From an uncultured Eubacteriales bacterium (lineage in GTDB: Bacteria > Bacillota > Clostridia > Peptostreptococcales > Anaerovoracaceae): a stretch of DNA of 64,000 nucleotides. The position numbers were made by a program, and so were the translations under genes. The notes below the pieces were generated by a model, which was not told the origin of the DNA, did no database searches, and saw nothing but the letters and a program-made list of their open reading frames with translations. The stretch spans positions 1 to 64,000 of the forward strand of contig USBT01000003.1 of assembly GCA_900553025.1 (NCBI GenBank). The letters are read 5' to 3'. The stretch's first letter is position 1; each line of letters starts with the position of its first letter. This document shows, piece after piece, positions 31,627-44,144 of the stretch.

Positions 31627-32300
31627 CACAGCCCCACGTAAAACGTGGGGTTTTTCTCAAGCGGGCATAGCCCTTCTTCCTCGCAACGTGTACAACACGT
31701 AAAATGGTCTGCCATTTGCGTTTTACTTCTATTTCTCTAGGTATCCAACTTCGGCAAACTTTAGTTGATCTCCAAGTTTATCCTCATCAAGTTGATGTTT
31801 TATATACTCCGCAATTCGGAGGTCATTTTTTCCTACTGTATCAACATAATATCCTCTGCACCAGAAAGACCTGTTTCTATATTTATATTTCAATTCTCCG
31901 AATTGCTCATAAATCATCGTACTACTTTTTCCTTTGAGATATCCCATGAAAGATGATACTGCGATTTTAGGTGGTATCTCAACCAAAATATGTATATGAT
32001 CAGGACAAGCCTCTGCTTGCAATAAGTTAACACCTTTCCAGTGACACAATTGACGAAGTATTTTACCTATCGCTTGTCTTTTTTGTCCATAAAATACCTT
32101 TCTGCGGTATTTAGGTGCAAATACTATATGATATTTGCAATTCCATTTTGTATACGATAAACTATGTATGTCATTTAAACCCATATGACCTCCTTTTAGT
32201 ATATTGCAGTTGGCAGACCGCAATATTATTCTAAACTATGGAGATATACTGGTCAAACGCATAGCGTTTTTTGAACCCCACGTAAAACGTGGGGTTTTAC
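31627..32300 (-). mobile_element. IS200-type insertion sequence
   Basis: About 670 bases containing one small tyrosine transposase gene. Each end carries the same 19-base hairpin CCCCACGTAAAACGTGGGG (31632-31650 and 32276-32294). There are no terminal inverted repeats in the usual sense, as expected for IS200. It sits between the ECF S gene and the terminator of tRNA-Arg. Exact ends are not certain. Confidence 0.8.
31729..32184 (-). CDS. tnpA: IS200/IS605-family TnpA transposase
   Basis: 151 residues from ATG 32182-32184 with GGAGGTCAT upstream. The HUH Y1 transposase pattern is intact: HIVFAPKYRRKVFYG, His63 and His65 in PDHIHILVEIP, and the nucleophile Tyr127 in RIAEYIKHQ. It moves the element as single-stranded DNA by a peel-and-paste mechanism. 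No tnpB is present. The gene looks complete and possibly active. Confidence 0.93.
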   Translation of the reverse strand: MGLNDIHSLSYTKWNCKYHIVFAPKYRRKVFYGQKRQAIGKILRQLCHWKGVNLLQAEACPDHIHILVEIPPKIAVSSFMGYLKGKSSTMIYEQFGELKYKYRNRSFWCRGYYVDTVGKNDLRIAEYIKHQLDEDKLGDQLKFAEVGYLEK

Positions 32301-32307
32301 ATATACA

Positions 32308-32353
32308 AGAAAAAGCCCTGAAATACTGTAAAATACAGTATTTTCAAGGCTTT
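32308..32353 (-). terminator. Terminator of tRNA-Arg
   Basis: On the minus strand AAAGCC, TGAAAATACTGTA and its complement form a long stem, followed by T-rich sequence. It begins 7 bases after the CCA of the tRNA. Confidence 0.8.
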
Positions 32354-32359
32354 ATTTAT

Positions 32360-32435
32360 TGGTGCCCCCGAGGCGATTCGAACACCCGACGCACGGTTTA
32401 GGAAACCGACGCTCTATCCCCTGAGCTACGGAGGC
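32360..32435 (-). tRNA. tRNA-Arg(CCT)
   Basis: On the minus strand a complete 76-base cloverleaf: acceptor GCCTCCG/CGGGGGC with one G-U pair, D-arm with TAGCTCAGGGGATAGAGC, anticodon stem CGGTT/AACCG-like with CCT in the loop, T-arm GGTGTTCGAATCGCC-like, and encoded CCA. CCT reads AGG (arginine). Confidence 0.95.
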
Positions 32436-32493
32436 ATAAGAATCCTAGTGGATTCTTTAGTAAATCGCTATTTATGATATCACTTCTGACGCC

Positions 32494-33477
32494 TTATTTC
32501 AAGCCTAAACCAAAGTTATCTTTTACTCTTGCCATCGTTTTTTCGGCAATTGCATTTGCTTTCTCGGCACCATCTTCTAAAATATCAATAAGCTCCTGAG
32601 ATGACCTTATTTCATCAAATTTCTCCTTGATAGGTGCAAGTGCATCAACAGTTATTTCAACTAAATCCTTTTTAAAATCACCATATCCCTTGCCCTCATA
32701 CATTGCTACTATTTCGTCGATTGTTTTGTCGGACAATGCACTATAAATGTTGATAAGATTAGATATTCCAGGCTTTTCATCCTTGTCGAATCTGATAATT
32801 CCTTCTGAATCTGTCGTCGCCTTCATGATTGATTTTTTAATTTTCGAAGGGTCATCAAGAAGAGAAATCCTGCTGTGAATATTTTCAGCTGATTTGCTCA
32901 TTTTGTTGCTAGGGTCATCTAGTGACATAATTCTAGCACCCGCTTTCAGATACCTTCCTTCAGGAACAACAAAAGTTTTCTTTCTCGTATTATTTACTCG
33001 AATTGCCAAATCACGACATAATTCAATGTGTTGCTTTTGGTCTGTGCCAACTGGAACAACATCTGTATCATAGAGCAAAATATCGGCTGCCATAAGTACA
33101 GGGTATGTAAAAAGGCCCGCTGGGGCAGATGCTTTGTTTTGAGATTTCGCCTTAAACTGTGTCATCCTCGAGAGCTCACCTGTATACGAGCTGCAAGTTA
33201 GAATCCATCCAAGCTCTGAATGCCCGTGAACATCTGACTGCACGAAAACTATTGATTTTTTAGGATCAACACCTACTGCCAAATACAGAGCCGCAACATC
33301 GAGAATATGTTTTCTGAGTTCTTTCGGATCCTGCGGTACAGTGATTGCATGAAGATCAACAATGCAGTACAGGCATTGATATTCCTCCTGCAATTCAACA
33401 AATTGCCTAAGTGCTCCAAGATAATTACCTAGATGTATATTCCCTGTTGGCTGTACGCCCGAAAAAACTCTTTTCAT
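32494..33477 (-). CDS. trpS: Tryptophanyl-tRNA synthetase
   Basis: 327 residues from ATG 33475-33477, with GGGGGAA just before; the TTG four codons earlier would overlap that site. Class I synthetase: RVFSGVQPTGNIHLGNYLGAL holds the HIGH-type motif (here GNIHLGN), and KMSKS is intact. It charges tRNA-Trp. Transcribed alone; no T-box leader is visible in the 160 bases upstream. Confidence 0.97.
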   Translation of the reverse strand: MKRVFSGVQPTGNIHLGNYLGALRQFVELQEEYQCLYCIVDLHAITVPQDPKELRKHILDVAALYLAVGVDPKKSIVFVQSDVHGHSELGWILTCSSYTGELSRMTQFKAKSQNKASAPAGLFTYPVLMAADILLYDTDVVPVGTDQKQHIELCRDLAIRVNNTRKKTFVVPEGRYLKAGARIMSLDDPSNKMSKSAENIHSRISLLDDPSKIKKSIMKATTDSEGIIRFDKDEKPGISNLINIYSALSDKTIDEIVAMYEGKGYGDFKKDLVEITVDALAPIKEKFDEIRSSQELIDILEDGAEKANAIAEKTMARVKDNFGLGLK

Positions 33478-33638
33478 ATTTTCCCCCAATTCTAAAGTTA
33501 TTCGCTTAATTTACCTCTATGCTCAACGATTGTAAAATAAGGTTTCTCCTCGGTTTTCTCTATATCTTTATTTCATTTTAATCACATAAAGCTAAATAAT
33601 TAGTATGTTTTAATACATTGCAATACATCAAAACATAT

Positions 33639-34379
33639 TTAGGATTTTTTTAACTCCGCCCTAAATTGCTCCACCATACTTCTTTCAGCACGTGAGACTG
33701 TCATTTGAGATACTCCCAAAATCTTTCCTATTTCTGCTTGAGATTTGTTGAAAATAAATCGTTCCCTGAAAATGTATTTATTTTGTTCGGTCATCTTATC
33801 GAGAACTTTGTCAATTATCTCTTTTGTTTCAAGCTGCTCATATCCTTTTTCGTCAAAGCCTGTATATTTCTCTAAAAATGCCGAATCTCCTTCACCTGTC
33901 ATGTCATCAAAGGTCTTGTCAAGAGAGTATGTGCTGTAAGCCTTAGCGCCATCCATTGCTTCAATAATCTGTTCATCGCTTAGTCCAGTAAACCGAGCAA
34001 TTTCTGGAATTGTCGGGTTCTTTCCAAGCTCAGTTGAAAGCTTTTCCTTGGCATCTTGAACTTTCGCTGAAATTTCTTTAAGCCGCCTTGGTACCTTAAG
34101 ACTCCATTGTTTGTCTCTGAAATATTTTTTTATTTCTCCGAGTATAGTAGGCGTAGCAAAAGAGCTGAATTCAAAACCCTTATCTGGATCAAATCTTTCC
34201 ACAGCAGAAACAAGCGCAAGGGCACCTACTTGATATAAGTCGTCGTACTCTACGCCTTTTCCGAGATACTTGCGAATTAATATTTCTACCATGTAGAGAT
34301 GGTCCTCCACTAGCTTGTTCCTATTCGCTACGGTCGGATTTGCCTTATATTCCTGAAAACCGTTAGTTTTTGCTGTCAT
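33639..34379 (-). CDS. Sigma-70 family factor of the SigB/SigF/SigG type
   Basis: 246 residues with all parts of a group 3 sigma factor. Region 2 is YDDLYQVGALALVSAVERFD, then FSSFATPTILGEIKKYFRD. Region 3 begins near WSLKVPRRLKE. Region 4 ends with the HTH KSQAEIGKILGVSQMTVSRAER. The closest known relatives by pattern are the B. subtilis SigB, SigF and SigG group, which are held by RsbW/SpoIIAB-type anti-sigma factors. Its start overlaps the RsbW-like gene by 17 bases, so the pair is coupled. No SpoIIAA/RsbV-type gene is adjacent. It may run a stress or envelope regulon; sporulation is possible but unsupported here. Confidence 0.88.
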   Translation of the reverse strand: MTAKTNGFQEYKANPTVANRNKLVEDHLYMVEILIRKYLGKGVEYDDLYQVGALALVSAVERFDPDKGFEFSSFATPTILGEIKKYFRDKQWSLKVPRRLKEISAKVQDAKEKLSTELGKNPTIPEIARFTGLSDEQIIEAMDGAKAYSTYSLDKTFDDMTGEGDSAFLEKYTGFDEKGYEQLETKEIIDKVLDKMTEQNKYIFRERFIFNKSQAEIGKILGVSQMTVSRAERSMVEQFRAELKKS

Positions 34380-34779
34380 TCCTTTTCACCATGGTAATGT
34401 ATTTCAATCCGTTATTATTATTTCCAAACTCAATATCATCAACAAGAGACCTTATTATAAAAATACTTAAGTCTCCCTCTTTAGGACAATGCTTACAAGG
34501 TTTATTTAATTTTTCTATCTGGTGTGATTCTGACAAATCCGTCACGGTAACTGTTATTTTGTCCGTGTCCAATAAGCATACCACCTCATATTCTTCTGAA
34601 AACCCTGAAGAACCATGACAAGAAATATTTTTACATGCTTCAGATACGGCTGTCTTAAGGTCATCGCACTGCTCCACATCAAAGCCCGCATTTGCAGCAA
34701 GAGATCCAATAAACAGTCTAGTTCCCTTAATATATTCAGGCTTTCCTGGAATCTTCAAACTTAATCTGTCCATCTTCAT
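34363..34779 (-). CDS. RsbW-like anti-sigma factor with degenerate ATP loops
   Basis: 138 residues. The start and N-box fit the RsbW/SpoIIAB GHKL fold ([31 protein letters not shown] with the Glu and Asn). The later ATP-lid motifs do not: the D-x-G-x-G box reads DLSES, and the GLGL box reads [14 protein letters not shown], with KPCKHC between. It may therefore bind the sigma factor without normal kinase activity. The start overlaps the last 44 bases of gyrA (ATG 34777-34779, or 34771-34773) and its end overlaps the sigma gene, an unusual chain. Confidence 0.8.
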   Translation of the reverse strand: MKMDRLSLKIPGKPEYIKGTRLFIGSLAANAGFDVEQCDDLKTAVSEACKNISCHGSSGFSEEYEVVCLLDTDKITVTVTDLSESHQIEKLNKPCKHCPKEGDLSIFIIRSLVDDIEFGNNNNGLKYITMVKRNDSKN

Positions 34780-37225
34780 TCTTCTCCTGATCTACTTCTT
34801 CCTTTATTACCTTGGCCATAGCGACAATATTTGCATCATCGTCGACCCTCATAATCTTTACGCCCTGCGTTGACCTGCTTAACTTAGAAACCTCTTCTGC
34901 TCTGATTCTAATGATTATTCCATCTGAATTAATTAGAAGTATCTCATCATCTTGATCTACGACCTTGGCTCCTATTAGCTCTCCTGTTTTGGAGAACTTA
35001 CTCTTGTTATAAGTAAGAACACCCTTTCCGCCTCTCGCTTGTATAGTATAATCTTCAACTGGCGTTCTCTTTCCATATCCATTTTGAGTTACAACTAGAA
35101 TCTCTTTATCATCTGCCAAAATATCCATATCGACAACTGTATCTGACTTATCGAGCTTAATTCCTCTTACACCTGCCGCTATTCTTCCCATACTCCTTAC
35201 ATCTTTTTCAGAGAATGAGATACATTTTCCTTTTCTTGTAACAAGAATAATATTATCGTCACCACAGGTCTCTCTAACACCAATTAAGCTGTCATCATCT
35301 TTCAAATTAATAGCTATTAGACCATTTTTCCTATTTGTATCAAATTGCGACAAAGCAGTTTTCTTGATGGTTCCATTCTTTGTAACCATTATCAAATAGT
35401 TCTCATCGTCAAATTGCGATACCGGAATTATTGCAGTAATTCGCTCCTTCTGCATCAAATTCAAAAGATTTACAGCAGGCGTTCCCTTTGCCGTCCTCGA
35501 TGCCTCAGGTATCTCGTAAGCCTTAAGCTTATGCACCTTTCCAGTGTCTGTAAAGAACAAAAGATAATCGTGGGTTGAGGTCATAATCAGGTCTTTAACA
35601 AAATCATTTTCTCTTGTCGTTATTCCGGTTATGCCCTTACCGCCCCTTCTTTGAGCCTTATATGTATCTGCTGGCACTCTTTTTATATATCCAAGATGTG
35701 TAAGAGTAACAGCAACACTCTCTTCTTCTATCAAATCCTCATCATCGAATTCATCCTCAGCTGCCACTATTTTGCTGCGACGGTTATCACCGTATTTTTC
35801 TCTAATTTCCTGAAGTTCTTCTTTGATTACGCCCATCAGCAGAGTTTCATCCGACAAAATAGCCTTAAAGTATGCTATTTTTTCCATAAGCTCAGCATAC
35901 TCTTTTTCGATTTTCTCACGTTCAAGTCCCTGAAGTCTTGCAAGCCTCATATCCAGTATAGCTTGCGCCTGAATATCAGAAAATCCGAACCTTTCAATAA
36001 GCTTCTCCTTGGCATCGTTATAGCTTGCTCTAATAATTTTGATTATTTCATCAATATTATCAAGTGCAATTCTATATCCTTCAAGTATATGAGCCCTCGC
36101 TTCCGCTTTTTTTAGGTCAAACTGGGTTCTTCTTGTAATTATTTCTTTCTGGAAATTCAGATATTCAGTAAGTATTTCGTGTAGATTTAAAATTTTAGGC
36201 TCGCCATCTACAAGTGCAAGCATGATCATGCTGTAGCTGAATTGTAACTGTGTATGCTTATAAAGCCTGTTAAGAGTAATCTGTGGATTTGCATCTCTTT
36301 TAAGCTCTATCACTATCCTCATACCTTTACGGTTTGACTCATCACGTATAGCCGATATTCCGTCAACTCTTTTTTCTTTGACAAGCTCAGCAATTTTCTC
36401 AATAAGCCTTGACTTATTCACCTGATAAGGGATTTCCGAAACTATTATCTGGTATCGGCCACCCTTTGTTTCTTCAATTTCGCATTTAGCGCGAACCTGA
36501 ACCTTTCCTGTTCCTGTTTTGTATGCCTGCCTTGCTCCCTGTCTACCTAATATGTGTGCTCCAGTTGGAAAGTCCGGTGCCTTGACAATTTTAATTAAGT
36601 CATCTACAGTTGCATCTTCCTTGTCTATGAGCAAAATAGTAGCGTCGATAACATCTCTTAGGTTATGAGGCGGTATTGATGTCGCCATACCTACTGCAAT
36701 TCCGTTTGAACCGTTCACCAAAAGGTTCGGAAATCTGCTCGGAAGTACAACAGGCTCCTCTTCCTCCTCGTCGAAGTTAGGCATGAAGTCTACGGTTTCT
36801 TTTTCTATATCTCTTAGCATCTGCAATGTAAAAGGCGTCATTCTTGCCTCTGTATACCTCATTGCAGCAGCGCCATCTCCGTCCACAGAACCGAAGTTTC
36901 CGTGACCGTCTACGAGCATATAACGTATCGAGAAATCCTGAGCCATTCTAACCATGGCATCGTATATTGAACTGTCGCCATGAGGGTGATATTTACCCAT
37001 TACTTCTCCGACAATTCTTGCTGACTTCTTAAACGGCTTATCTGGGGTAACCCCAAGTTGACTCATTCCATAAAGTATACGTCTATGTACAGGTTTAAGA
37101 CCATCTCTTACATCTGGTAGCGCACGTCCTACAATTACACTCATTGCGTAATCTATATAGGATTTTTTCATTTCATCATGAATTTCGTGCTGTATCATCT
37201 TTGTATCTTCTACAAGTGTTGACAT
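34736..37225 (-). CDS. gyrA: DNA gyrase subunit A
   Basis: 829 residues. The breakage-reunion domain (about 10-490) carries [16 protein letters not shown], and the catalytic Tyr in [12 protein letters not shown]. The C-terminal beta-pinwheel has six repeats with the GyrA box QRRGGKG. An acidic tail ends the protein. With GyrB it introduces negative supercoils. It follows gyrB by 21 bases. Its 3' end overlaps the RsbW-like gene, which links gyrase expression to a sigma/anti-sigma pair. Confidence 0.98.
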   Translation of the reverse strand: MSTLVEDTKMIQHEIHDEMKKSYIDYAMSVIVGRALPDVRDGLKPVHRRILYGMSQLGVTPDKPFKKSARIVGEVMGKYHPHGDSSIYDAMVRMAQDFSIRYMLVDGHGNFGSVDGDGAAAMRYTEARMTPFTLQMLRDIEKETVDFMPNFDEEEEEPVVLPSRFPNLLVNGSNGIAVGMATSIPPHNLRDVIDATILLIDKEDATVDDLIKIVKAPDFPTGAHILGRQGARQAYKTGTGKVQVRAKCEIEETKGGRYQIIVSEIPYQVNKSRLIEKIAELVKEKRVDGISAIRDESNRKGMRIVIELKRDANPQITLNRLYKHTQLQFSYSMIMLALVDGEPKILNLHEILTEYLNFQKEIITRRTQFDLKKAEARAHILEGYRIALDNIDEIIKIIRASYNDAKEKLIERFGFSDIQAQAILDMRLARLQGLEREKIEKEYAELMEKIAYFKAILSDETLLMGVIKEELQEIREKYGDNRRSKIVAAEDEFDDEDLIEEESVAVTLTHLGYIKRVPADTYKAQRRGGKGITGITTRENDFVKDLIMTSTHDYLLFFTDTGKVHKLKAYEIPEASRTAKGTPAVNLLNLMQKERITAIIPVSQFDDENYLIMVTKNGTIKKTALSQFDTNRKNGLIAINLKDDDSLIGVRETCGDDNIILVTRKGKCISFSEKDVRSMGRIAAGVRGIKLDKSDTVVDMDILADDKEILVVTQNGYGKRTPVEDYTIQARGGKGVLTYNKSKFSKTGELIGAKVVDQDDEILLINSDGIIIRIRAEEVSKLSRSTQGVKIMRVDDDANIVAMAKVIKEEVDQEKNEDGQIKFEDSRKA

Positions 37226-37246
37226 CTATAATTCTCCAATTCTCTT

Positions 37247-40250
<3,004 letters not shown>

Positions 40251-41357
40251 CTACTTAACTCTAACTGGAAGGACTAGGAATAGAAATTCATCTCCTTCTA
40301 TTGGTGTTACGACACAAGGAGTAACAGGTGAATTAAAGTATAGCATTATTTCATCATCTTCTATAACCTTGAGAATGTCTATCAAATATTTAGCATTAAA
40401 TCCTATTTCTATATCTTCACCTATTTTATCTATCATAACTTCTTCAACCACACTTCCTTCCTGTGATTTTGAGGAAATTTTCATAATTTGTTCTTCTATA
40501 TTAAGTTTTATTAAATTATTCTGACCTTCAATTGTGAATATCGATGCTCTTTCAATAGCTTCACTTAAACTTTTTCTATTTACTTTTACGTGTATACTAC
40601 TTTCTGAAGGAACCATCTCATTGTATTGTAGAAATTCTCCATCTATAATTCTGAGATTAACTTCATTATTTCCTATAAGAGCAGCAAGGCTTTTTCCATT
40701 TTTCTTTATCTTAATGATATCTGTTTCATCTTGAGAATCATTTATTATTTTAGATAACTCTCCCATTATTCTTGCAGATACTACAAATTTTTGTTCATCA
40801 TCAATGTTTGTAATAGCTTTATTTATTGCCATTCTGTATCCATCAATAGCAACCATTTTAAGATAATCTTTGTTCATTTCTAACAAAATACCGCTTATTA
40901 TTCCCCTTGTTTCATCTGGATGAGCAGCAAATTGTGTTCTTTTAATAAGATTTTTAAATGTTTCTTTATGAAAACTAATTGCATCATCAAAAGATTCTCT
41001 ATATATACTAGGAAACTCATCTGGAGAAATACAAATAATTTCAAAATCTGTGTTGAGGCATTTTATTTCCATCTTCTGATTATCATCTACAACAAAATTT
41101 ATCTCAGCTGAAGGCAATTTTCTTATTATATCTGTAAATATTTTAGCATTTACAACTGTTTTACCATTTTCAATAGAATCAACTTTAATTTTTCTTATTA
41201 CAGAAATATCAAGATCAGATGCTGTTAGTGTTAGAATTCCATCTTCTACATCAATAAGGATTCCTTTAAGAATTGGCATAGTTGTTCTTGTAGATATTGC
41301 CTTAGAAATAATGTTTAACGATTTTGAAAGTTTATTTTGATTACATGAGAATTTCAT
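40251..41357 (-). CDS. dnaN: DNA polymerase III sliding clamp (beta)
   Basis: 368 residues in three clamp domains; start MKFSCNQNKLSKSLNIISKA, TMPILKGILIDV, DEFPSIYR, and the C-terminal LVLPVRVK that closes the protein-binding groove. It tethers polymerase III to DNA. It follows dnaA after 210 bases that hold DnaA boxes, and abuts recF. Confidence 0.97.
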   Translation of the reverse strand: MKFSCNQNKLSKSLNIISKAISTRTTMPILKGILIDVEDGILTLTASDLDISVIRKIKVDSIENGKTVVNAKIFTDIIRKLPSAEINFVVDDNQKMEIKCLNTDFEIICISPDEFPSIYRESFDDAISFHKETFKNLIKRTQFAAHPDETRGIISGILLEMNKDYLKMVAIDGYRMAINKAITNIDDEQKFVVSARIMGELSKIINDSQDETDIIKIKKNGKSLAALIGNNEVNLRIIDGEFLQYNEMVPSESSIHVKVNRKSLSEAIERASIFTIEGQNNLIKLNIEEQIMKISSKSQEGSVVEEVMIDKIGEDIEIGFNAKYLIDILKVIEDDEIMLYFNSPVTPCVVTPIEGDEFLFLVLPVRVK

Positions 41358-41417
41358 TCCAAACTCCTTTATTTTATATTTATTTATTTTAGTTGTAGTA
41401 GTAGGCTTTGTTGATAG

Positions 41418-41465
41418 TATGGATAACTATCGTAAGCCTTTTAATTTTAACATTTTTTATCCACA
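41418..41465. promoter_or_regulatory. DnaA boxes between dnaA and dnaN
   Basis: TATGGATAA (41418-41426) and the consensus TTATCCACA (41457-41465), in opposite orientation, lie in the AT-rich 210-base gap. A weaker TAAGGATAA follows near 41470. With the cluster upstream of dnaA this gives a two-part oriC, as in B. subtilis. The gap may also carry the dnaN promoter. Confidence 0.75.
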
Positions 41466-41567
41466 AAACATAAGGATAAGTTTTAACATTTGATATTAAT
41501 AATTTGAAACTATTTTGTGAAAATATTTTTAAATGTATTATTTTTTTGTGAAATTTATTATTCAGTT

Positions 41568-42947
41568 TTATTCTTTTGATTTTTCAATCAATAAATCTAC
41601 TATTCTTTTAAGTGAATCGTCTGTTTTTAATTTCTTTTGAATTTTTTCATGAGCATGTATAACTGTTGAGTAGTGTCTGCCACCGAAGCATCTTCCAATT
41701 TTAGGAAGTGAATAGTCAGTGATTTCTCTTGAAATATACATAGCTATCTGCCTTGGATAAGCAATCCTATTTGTTCTTTTTGCTCCATCCATTTCATCAA
41801 TTCCAATATCAAAGTGATTGCAAACTATCTGCTTAATTTTTTCAGGTGTAGGAAGAATTGATTTTGATGTAACAATATCTTTTAAGATATCATTAGCAAA
41901 TTGAACATCTATATTTCTATTGAGCAAAACAGAAAAACTTATAATTCTATTAAATGCTCCTTCAAGATTTCTTATGTTATCTTTGATACTTTCTGCAACA
42001 AGCTTAATTACATCATAAACATCATCAGTAATCTCAATACCTTTACTTTCAGCCTTTTTCATAAGTATGGCGATTCTAGTTTCATAATCTGCAGGTTGAA
42101 TATCAGCCATCATTTTCCATGCAAATCTGGATCTTAATCTCTCATCAAGCTTTGTAAGTCTTTGTGGAGGTCTATCGCTAGAAATTATTATTTGTTTCTC
42201 ATATTTGTATAACTCATTGAAAGTATGGAAAAATTCTTCTTGAGTTGTGTCTTTATTTTCTAGAAATTGAATATCGTCTATTAACAAAACATCAGCTTTT
42301 CTATATTTTCTTTTAAAATCATTCATTTTGTTTTGTTTAATAGCGTGGGTACACTCATTTGTAAAAGTTTCAGAGGTTACATATATTACATTTAATTCTG
42401 GTCTTGTATCTTGTATATATAGCCCAATAGCATTGATTAAATGTGTTTTTCCAAGTCCTGATTTACCATAAATATATAGTGGATTATAGGCTTGAGATGG
42501 ATTTTCTGCAACTGCGTGAGCAGCAGCACAAGCAACCTTATTACAAGAGCCTTCAACAAAATTATCGAAAGTATATGATGGTATGAAATATTCATCATAT
42601 ACTTTTGAATCAGGTTCCATTTTTGACACACCAAAATTCCCAACATCAGTATTAACTTGTAAATGTTGATTATTATTACCATATTCGCTTTTGTGTTTTG
42701 TGATAACCTTGTAAGCTGTTCCAGTCTGCTTTTGTATTATTGATTCAAGTCTAATTTTATACCTATTTACAATATCTAAATCAATATTATCTGGAACCTC
42801 AAGATAAAATATAAATATATCTTCATCTATGCAATTTAAGGTTACAGGCTTTATAAAAGTTTCATAACTAGGGGATGGAATCAATTCTTTAAGATTATCT
42901 TTAACACGAATCCATAGGGTGTTTGGTTCAGGTATCATTGTTAACAT
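41568..42947 (-). CDS. dnaA: Chromosomal replication initiator DnaA
   Basis: 459 residues from ATG 42945-42947; ATG 42936-42938 is a close alternative, and the longer frame to 43001 runs through the DnaA-box region. Domain I: NTLWIRVKDNLKEL. Domain III: Walker A GKSGLGKTHL, Walker B VLLIDDIQF, sensor ISSDRPPQRL. Domain IV: DYSLPKIGRCFGGRHYSTVI, the DnaA-box-binding signature. It opens oriC. DnaA boxes lie on both sides of the gene, so it is probably autoregulated. Confidence 0.97.
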   Translation of the reverse strand: MLTMIPEPNTLWIRVKDNLKELIPSPSYETFIKPVTLNCIDEDIFIFYLEVPDNIDLDIVNRYKIRLESIIQKQTGTAYKVITKHKSEYGNNNQHLQVNTDVGNFGVSKMEPDSKVYDEYFIPSYTFDNFVEGSCNKVACAAAHAVAENPSQAYNPLYIYGKSGLGKTHLINAIGLYIQDTRPELNVIYVTSETFTNECTHAIKQNKMNDFKRKYRKADVLLIDDIQFLENKDTTQEEFFHTFNELYKYEKQIIISSDRPPQRLTKLDERLRSRFAWKMMADIQPADYETRIAILMKKAESKGIEITDDVYDVIKLVAESIKDNIRNLEGAFNRIISFSVLLNRNIDVQFANDILKDIVTSKSILPTPEKIKQIVCNHFDIGIDEMDGAKRTNRIAYPRQIAMYISREITDYSLPKIGRCFGGRHYSTVIHAHEKIQKKLKTDDSLKRIVDLLIEKSKE

Positions 42948-42985
42948 TCGCTTTCTATAAATCTTATATATCATTTTACAAAAAA

Positions 42986-43138
42986 TATGGATAAATTGCA
43001 ATATTTAAGAGTTATCCACATAAAATATATAAAAATAGAGTTATCCACATTTAAATTATAATTAAATACACTTAAATTGCATATAAAAAAACACTTATTA
43101 ACATTATCCATATAGTGTTATAAACATATTGTGGATAA
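42986..43138. promoter_or_regulatory. oriC: oriC DnaA-box cluster upstream of dnaA
   Basis: Five DnaA boxes in about 150 bases: TATGGATAA (42986-42994), TTATCCACA (43012-43020), TTATCCACA (43041-43049), TTATCCATA (43104-43112) and TGTGGATAA (43130-43138), separated by very AT-rich DNA. This and the divergence of genes mark the replication origin. The region also controls dnaA. Confidence 0.9.
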
Positions 43139-43420
43139 AATATTTATTAAATTTTATTTAAAATAGTTAGTATTTTTATAAATAAAATCTAAAATAAATG
43201 TTAAACTTCTCATATTGAATTCTACCACAAACACCTTTTTCAGATTAAATTCTACTTTCAACCATTTACTAGAATTTACTTTGCTTATTATCACTTATTA
43301 ACTTTAATATCTCTAGGATATAAAAAATTTGACTTAAGAGCTTTATACGAGTATAATATTAGGGCGCATATTGTAATTTAGATTGCGTATATCATATATT
43401 TAGAATTTTGGAGGATGAAA
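43139..43420. other. AT-rich gap between oriC cluster and rpmH
   Basis: No gene seen. It holds the rpmH promoter at its right end. Around 43215-43275 the word AATTCTAC recurs three times (GAATTCTAC, AAATTCTAC, then CTAGAATTTAC in a diverged form); it might belong to the dnaA promoter or to unwinding of the origin. Confidence 0.4.
43329..43357 (+). promoter_or_regulatory. Promoter of the rpmH-rnpA operon
   Basis: TTGACT (43329-43334), 17 bases, TATAAT (43352-43357). Near consensus; 64 bases before the rpmH start. Confidence 0.8.
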
Positions 43421-43555
43421 ATGAAAAGAACTTATCAGCCTAAAAAGAGGCAAAGACTTAAGGAACACGGCTTTAGAAAAAGAATGAAGACTAAGAATGG
43501 TAGAAATGTTCTTAAAAGAAGAAGAGCAAGAGGAAGAAAGAAGCTTACAGCATAA
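43421..43555 (+). CDS. rpmH: 50S ribosomal protein bL34
   Basis: 44 residues: [18 protein letters not shown], then basic residues to KKLTA, the normal bL34. The ATG follows GGAGG at a normal distance. First gene right of oriC in the plus direction; rnpA follows almost at once. The order rpmH-rnpA-yidD-yidC-jag-mnmE is the standard bacterial origin cluster. Confidence 0.98.
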   Translation: MKRTYQPKKRQRLKEHGFRKRMKTKNGRNVLKRRRARGRKKLTA

Positions 43556-43559
43556 TATA

Positions 43560-43904
43560 ATGTTAAATAAAACAATTTTGCGAAATAAAAAGGATTTTTC
43601 GAGGATTTACAGCAAGGGTAAATCTATAGGCGATAGGTATATTGTTTTGTTTTTTAAGAGAAACAATCTAGACTATTATAGAAAGGCCTTTTTAGCAAGC
43701 AAAAAAGTTGGAAATAGTGTAAAGAGAAATCGGGCGCGAAGACTTATGAAGGAAAGTGTAAGACTTCTTGAATTTGATTTACCTAAAGGTTATGATTATA
43801 TCTTTATAGCAAGGAATACCATAGATGGTAAATCATACAGTGAAGTTAGCCGTTCCATAAAATCAGCGCTTAAGAGGAGTGGCACGCTAAATGAAAAAGA
43901 ATAG
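43560..43904 (+). CDS. rnpA: Ribonuclease P protein component
   Basis: 114 residues from ATG 43560, four bases after the rpmH stop; a longer frame that starts inside rpmH is not needed. The RNase P fold is visible: [40 protein letters not shown] (the RNR motif) and [10 protein letters not shown]. It helps the RNA subunit trim tRNA 5' ends. Its last 14 bases overlap yidD. Confidence 0.97.
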   Translation: MLNKTILRNKKDFSRIYSKGKSIGDRYIVLFFKRNNLDYYRKAFLASKKVGNSVKRNRARRLMKESVRLLEFDLPKGYDYIFIARNTIDGKSYSEVSRSIKSALKRSGTLNEKE

Positions 43905-44127
43905 TTTTTTAAAATTAACTGGCATGCCGATTATTCTTATAATAAGGATATATCAGATTTTTATATCGCCTATTACACCTGCAACTTGCAGATTTTATCC
44001 AACTTGTTCAACTTATTTTATACAAGCTTTAGAAAAATATGGGCTTATCAAAGGAACTTATCTAGGGATAAAGAGAATCTTAAGATGTCATCCTTGGAAT
44101 CCGGGAGGATATGACCCTTTGAAATAA
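43891..44127 (+). CDS. yidD: Membrane protein insertion efficiency factor YidD
   Basis: 78 residues: [23 protein letters not shown], then [10 protein letters not shown] and [14 protein letters not shown], which are the DUF37/YidD marks with three Cys. The N-terminal helix probably lies along the membrane. It is thought to aid YidC, whose gene follows after 17 bases. Confidence 0.96.
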   Translation: MKKNSFLKLTGMPIILIIRIYQIFISPITPATCRFYPTCSTYFIQALEKYGLIKGTYLGIKRILRCHPWNPGGYDPLK

Positions 44128-44144
44128 CGGAGGAACTTTATTAA

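Noticed and set aside
32204..32401. Plus-strand frame ending WCPRGDSNTRRTV
   Set aside because: It reads the antisense of tRNA-Arg and the IS end; a well-known artefact.
33478..33638. T-box leader before trpS
   Set aside because: No specifier stem or T-box sequence (GGGTGGNACC type) is present in this gap.
33608..33641. Terminator after the sigma gene
   Set aside because: TATGTTTT/AAAACATA arms can pair, but the stem is AT-only, imperfect and lacks a clear T-run, so it was not listed.
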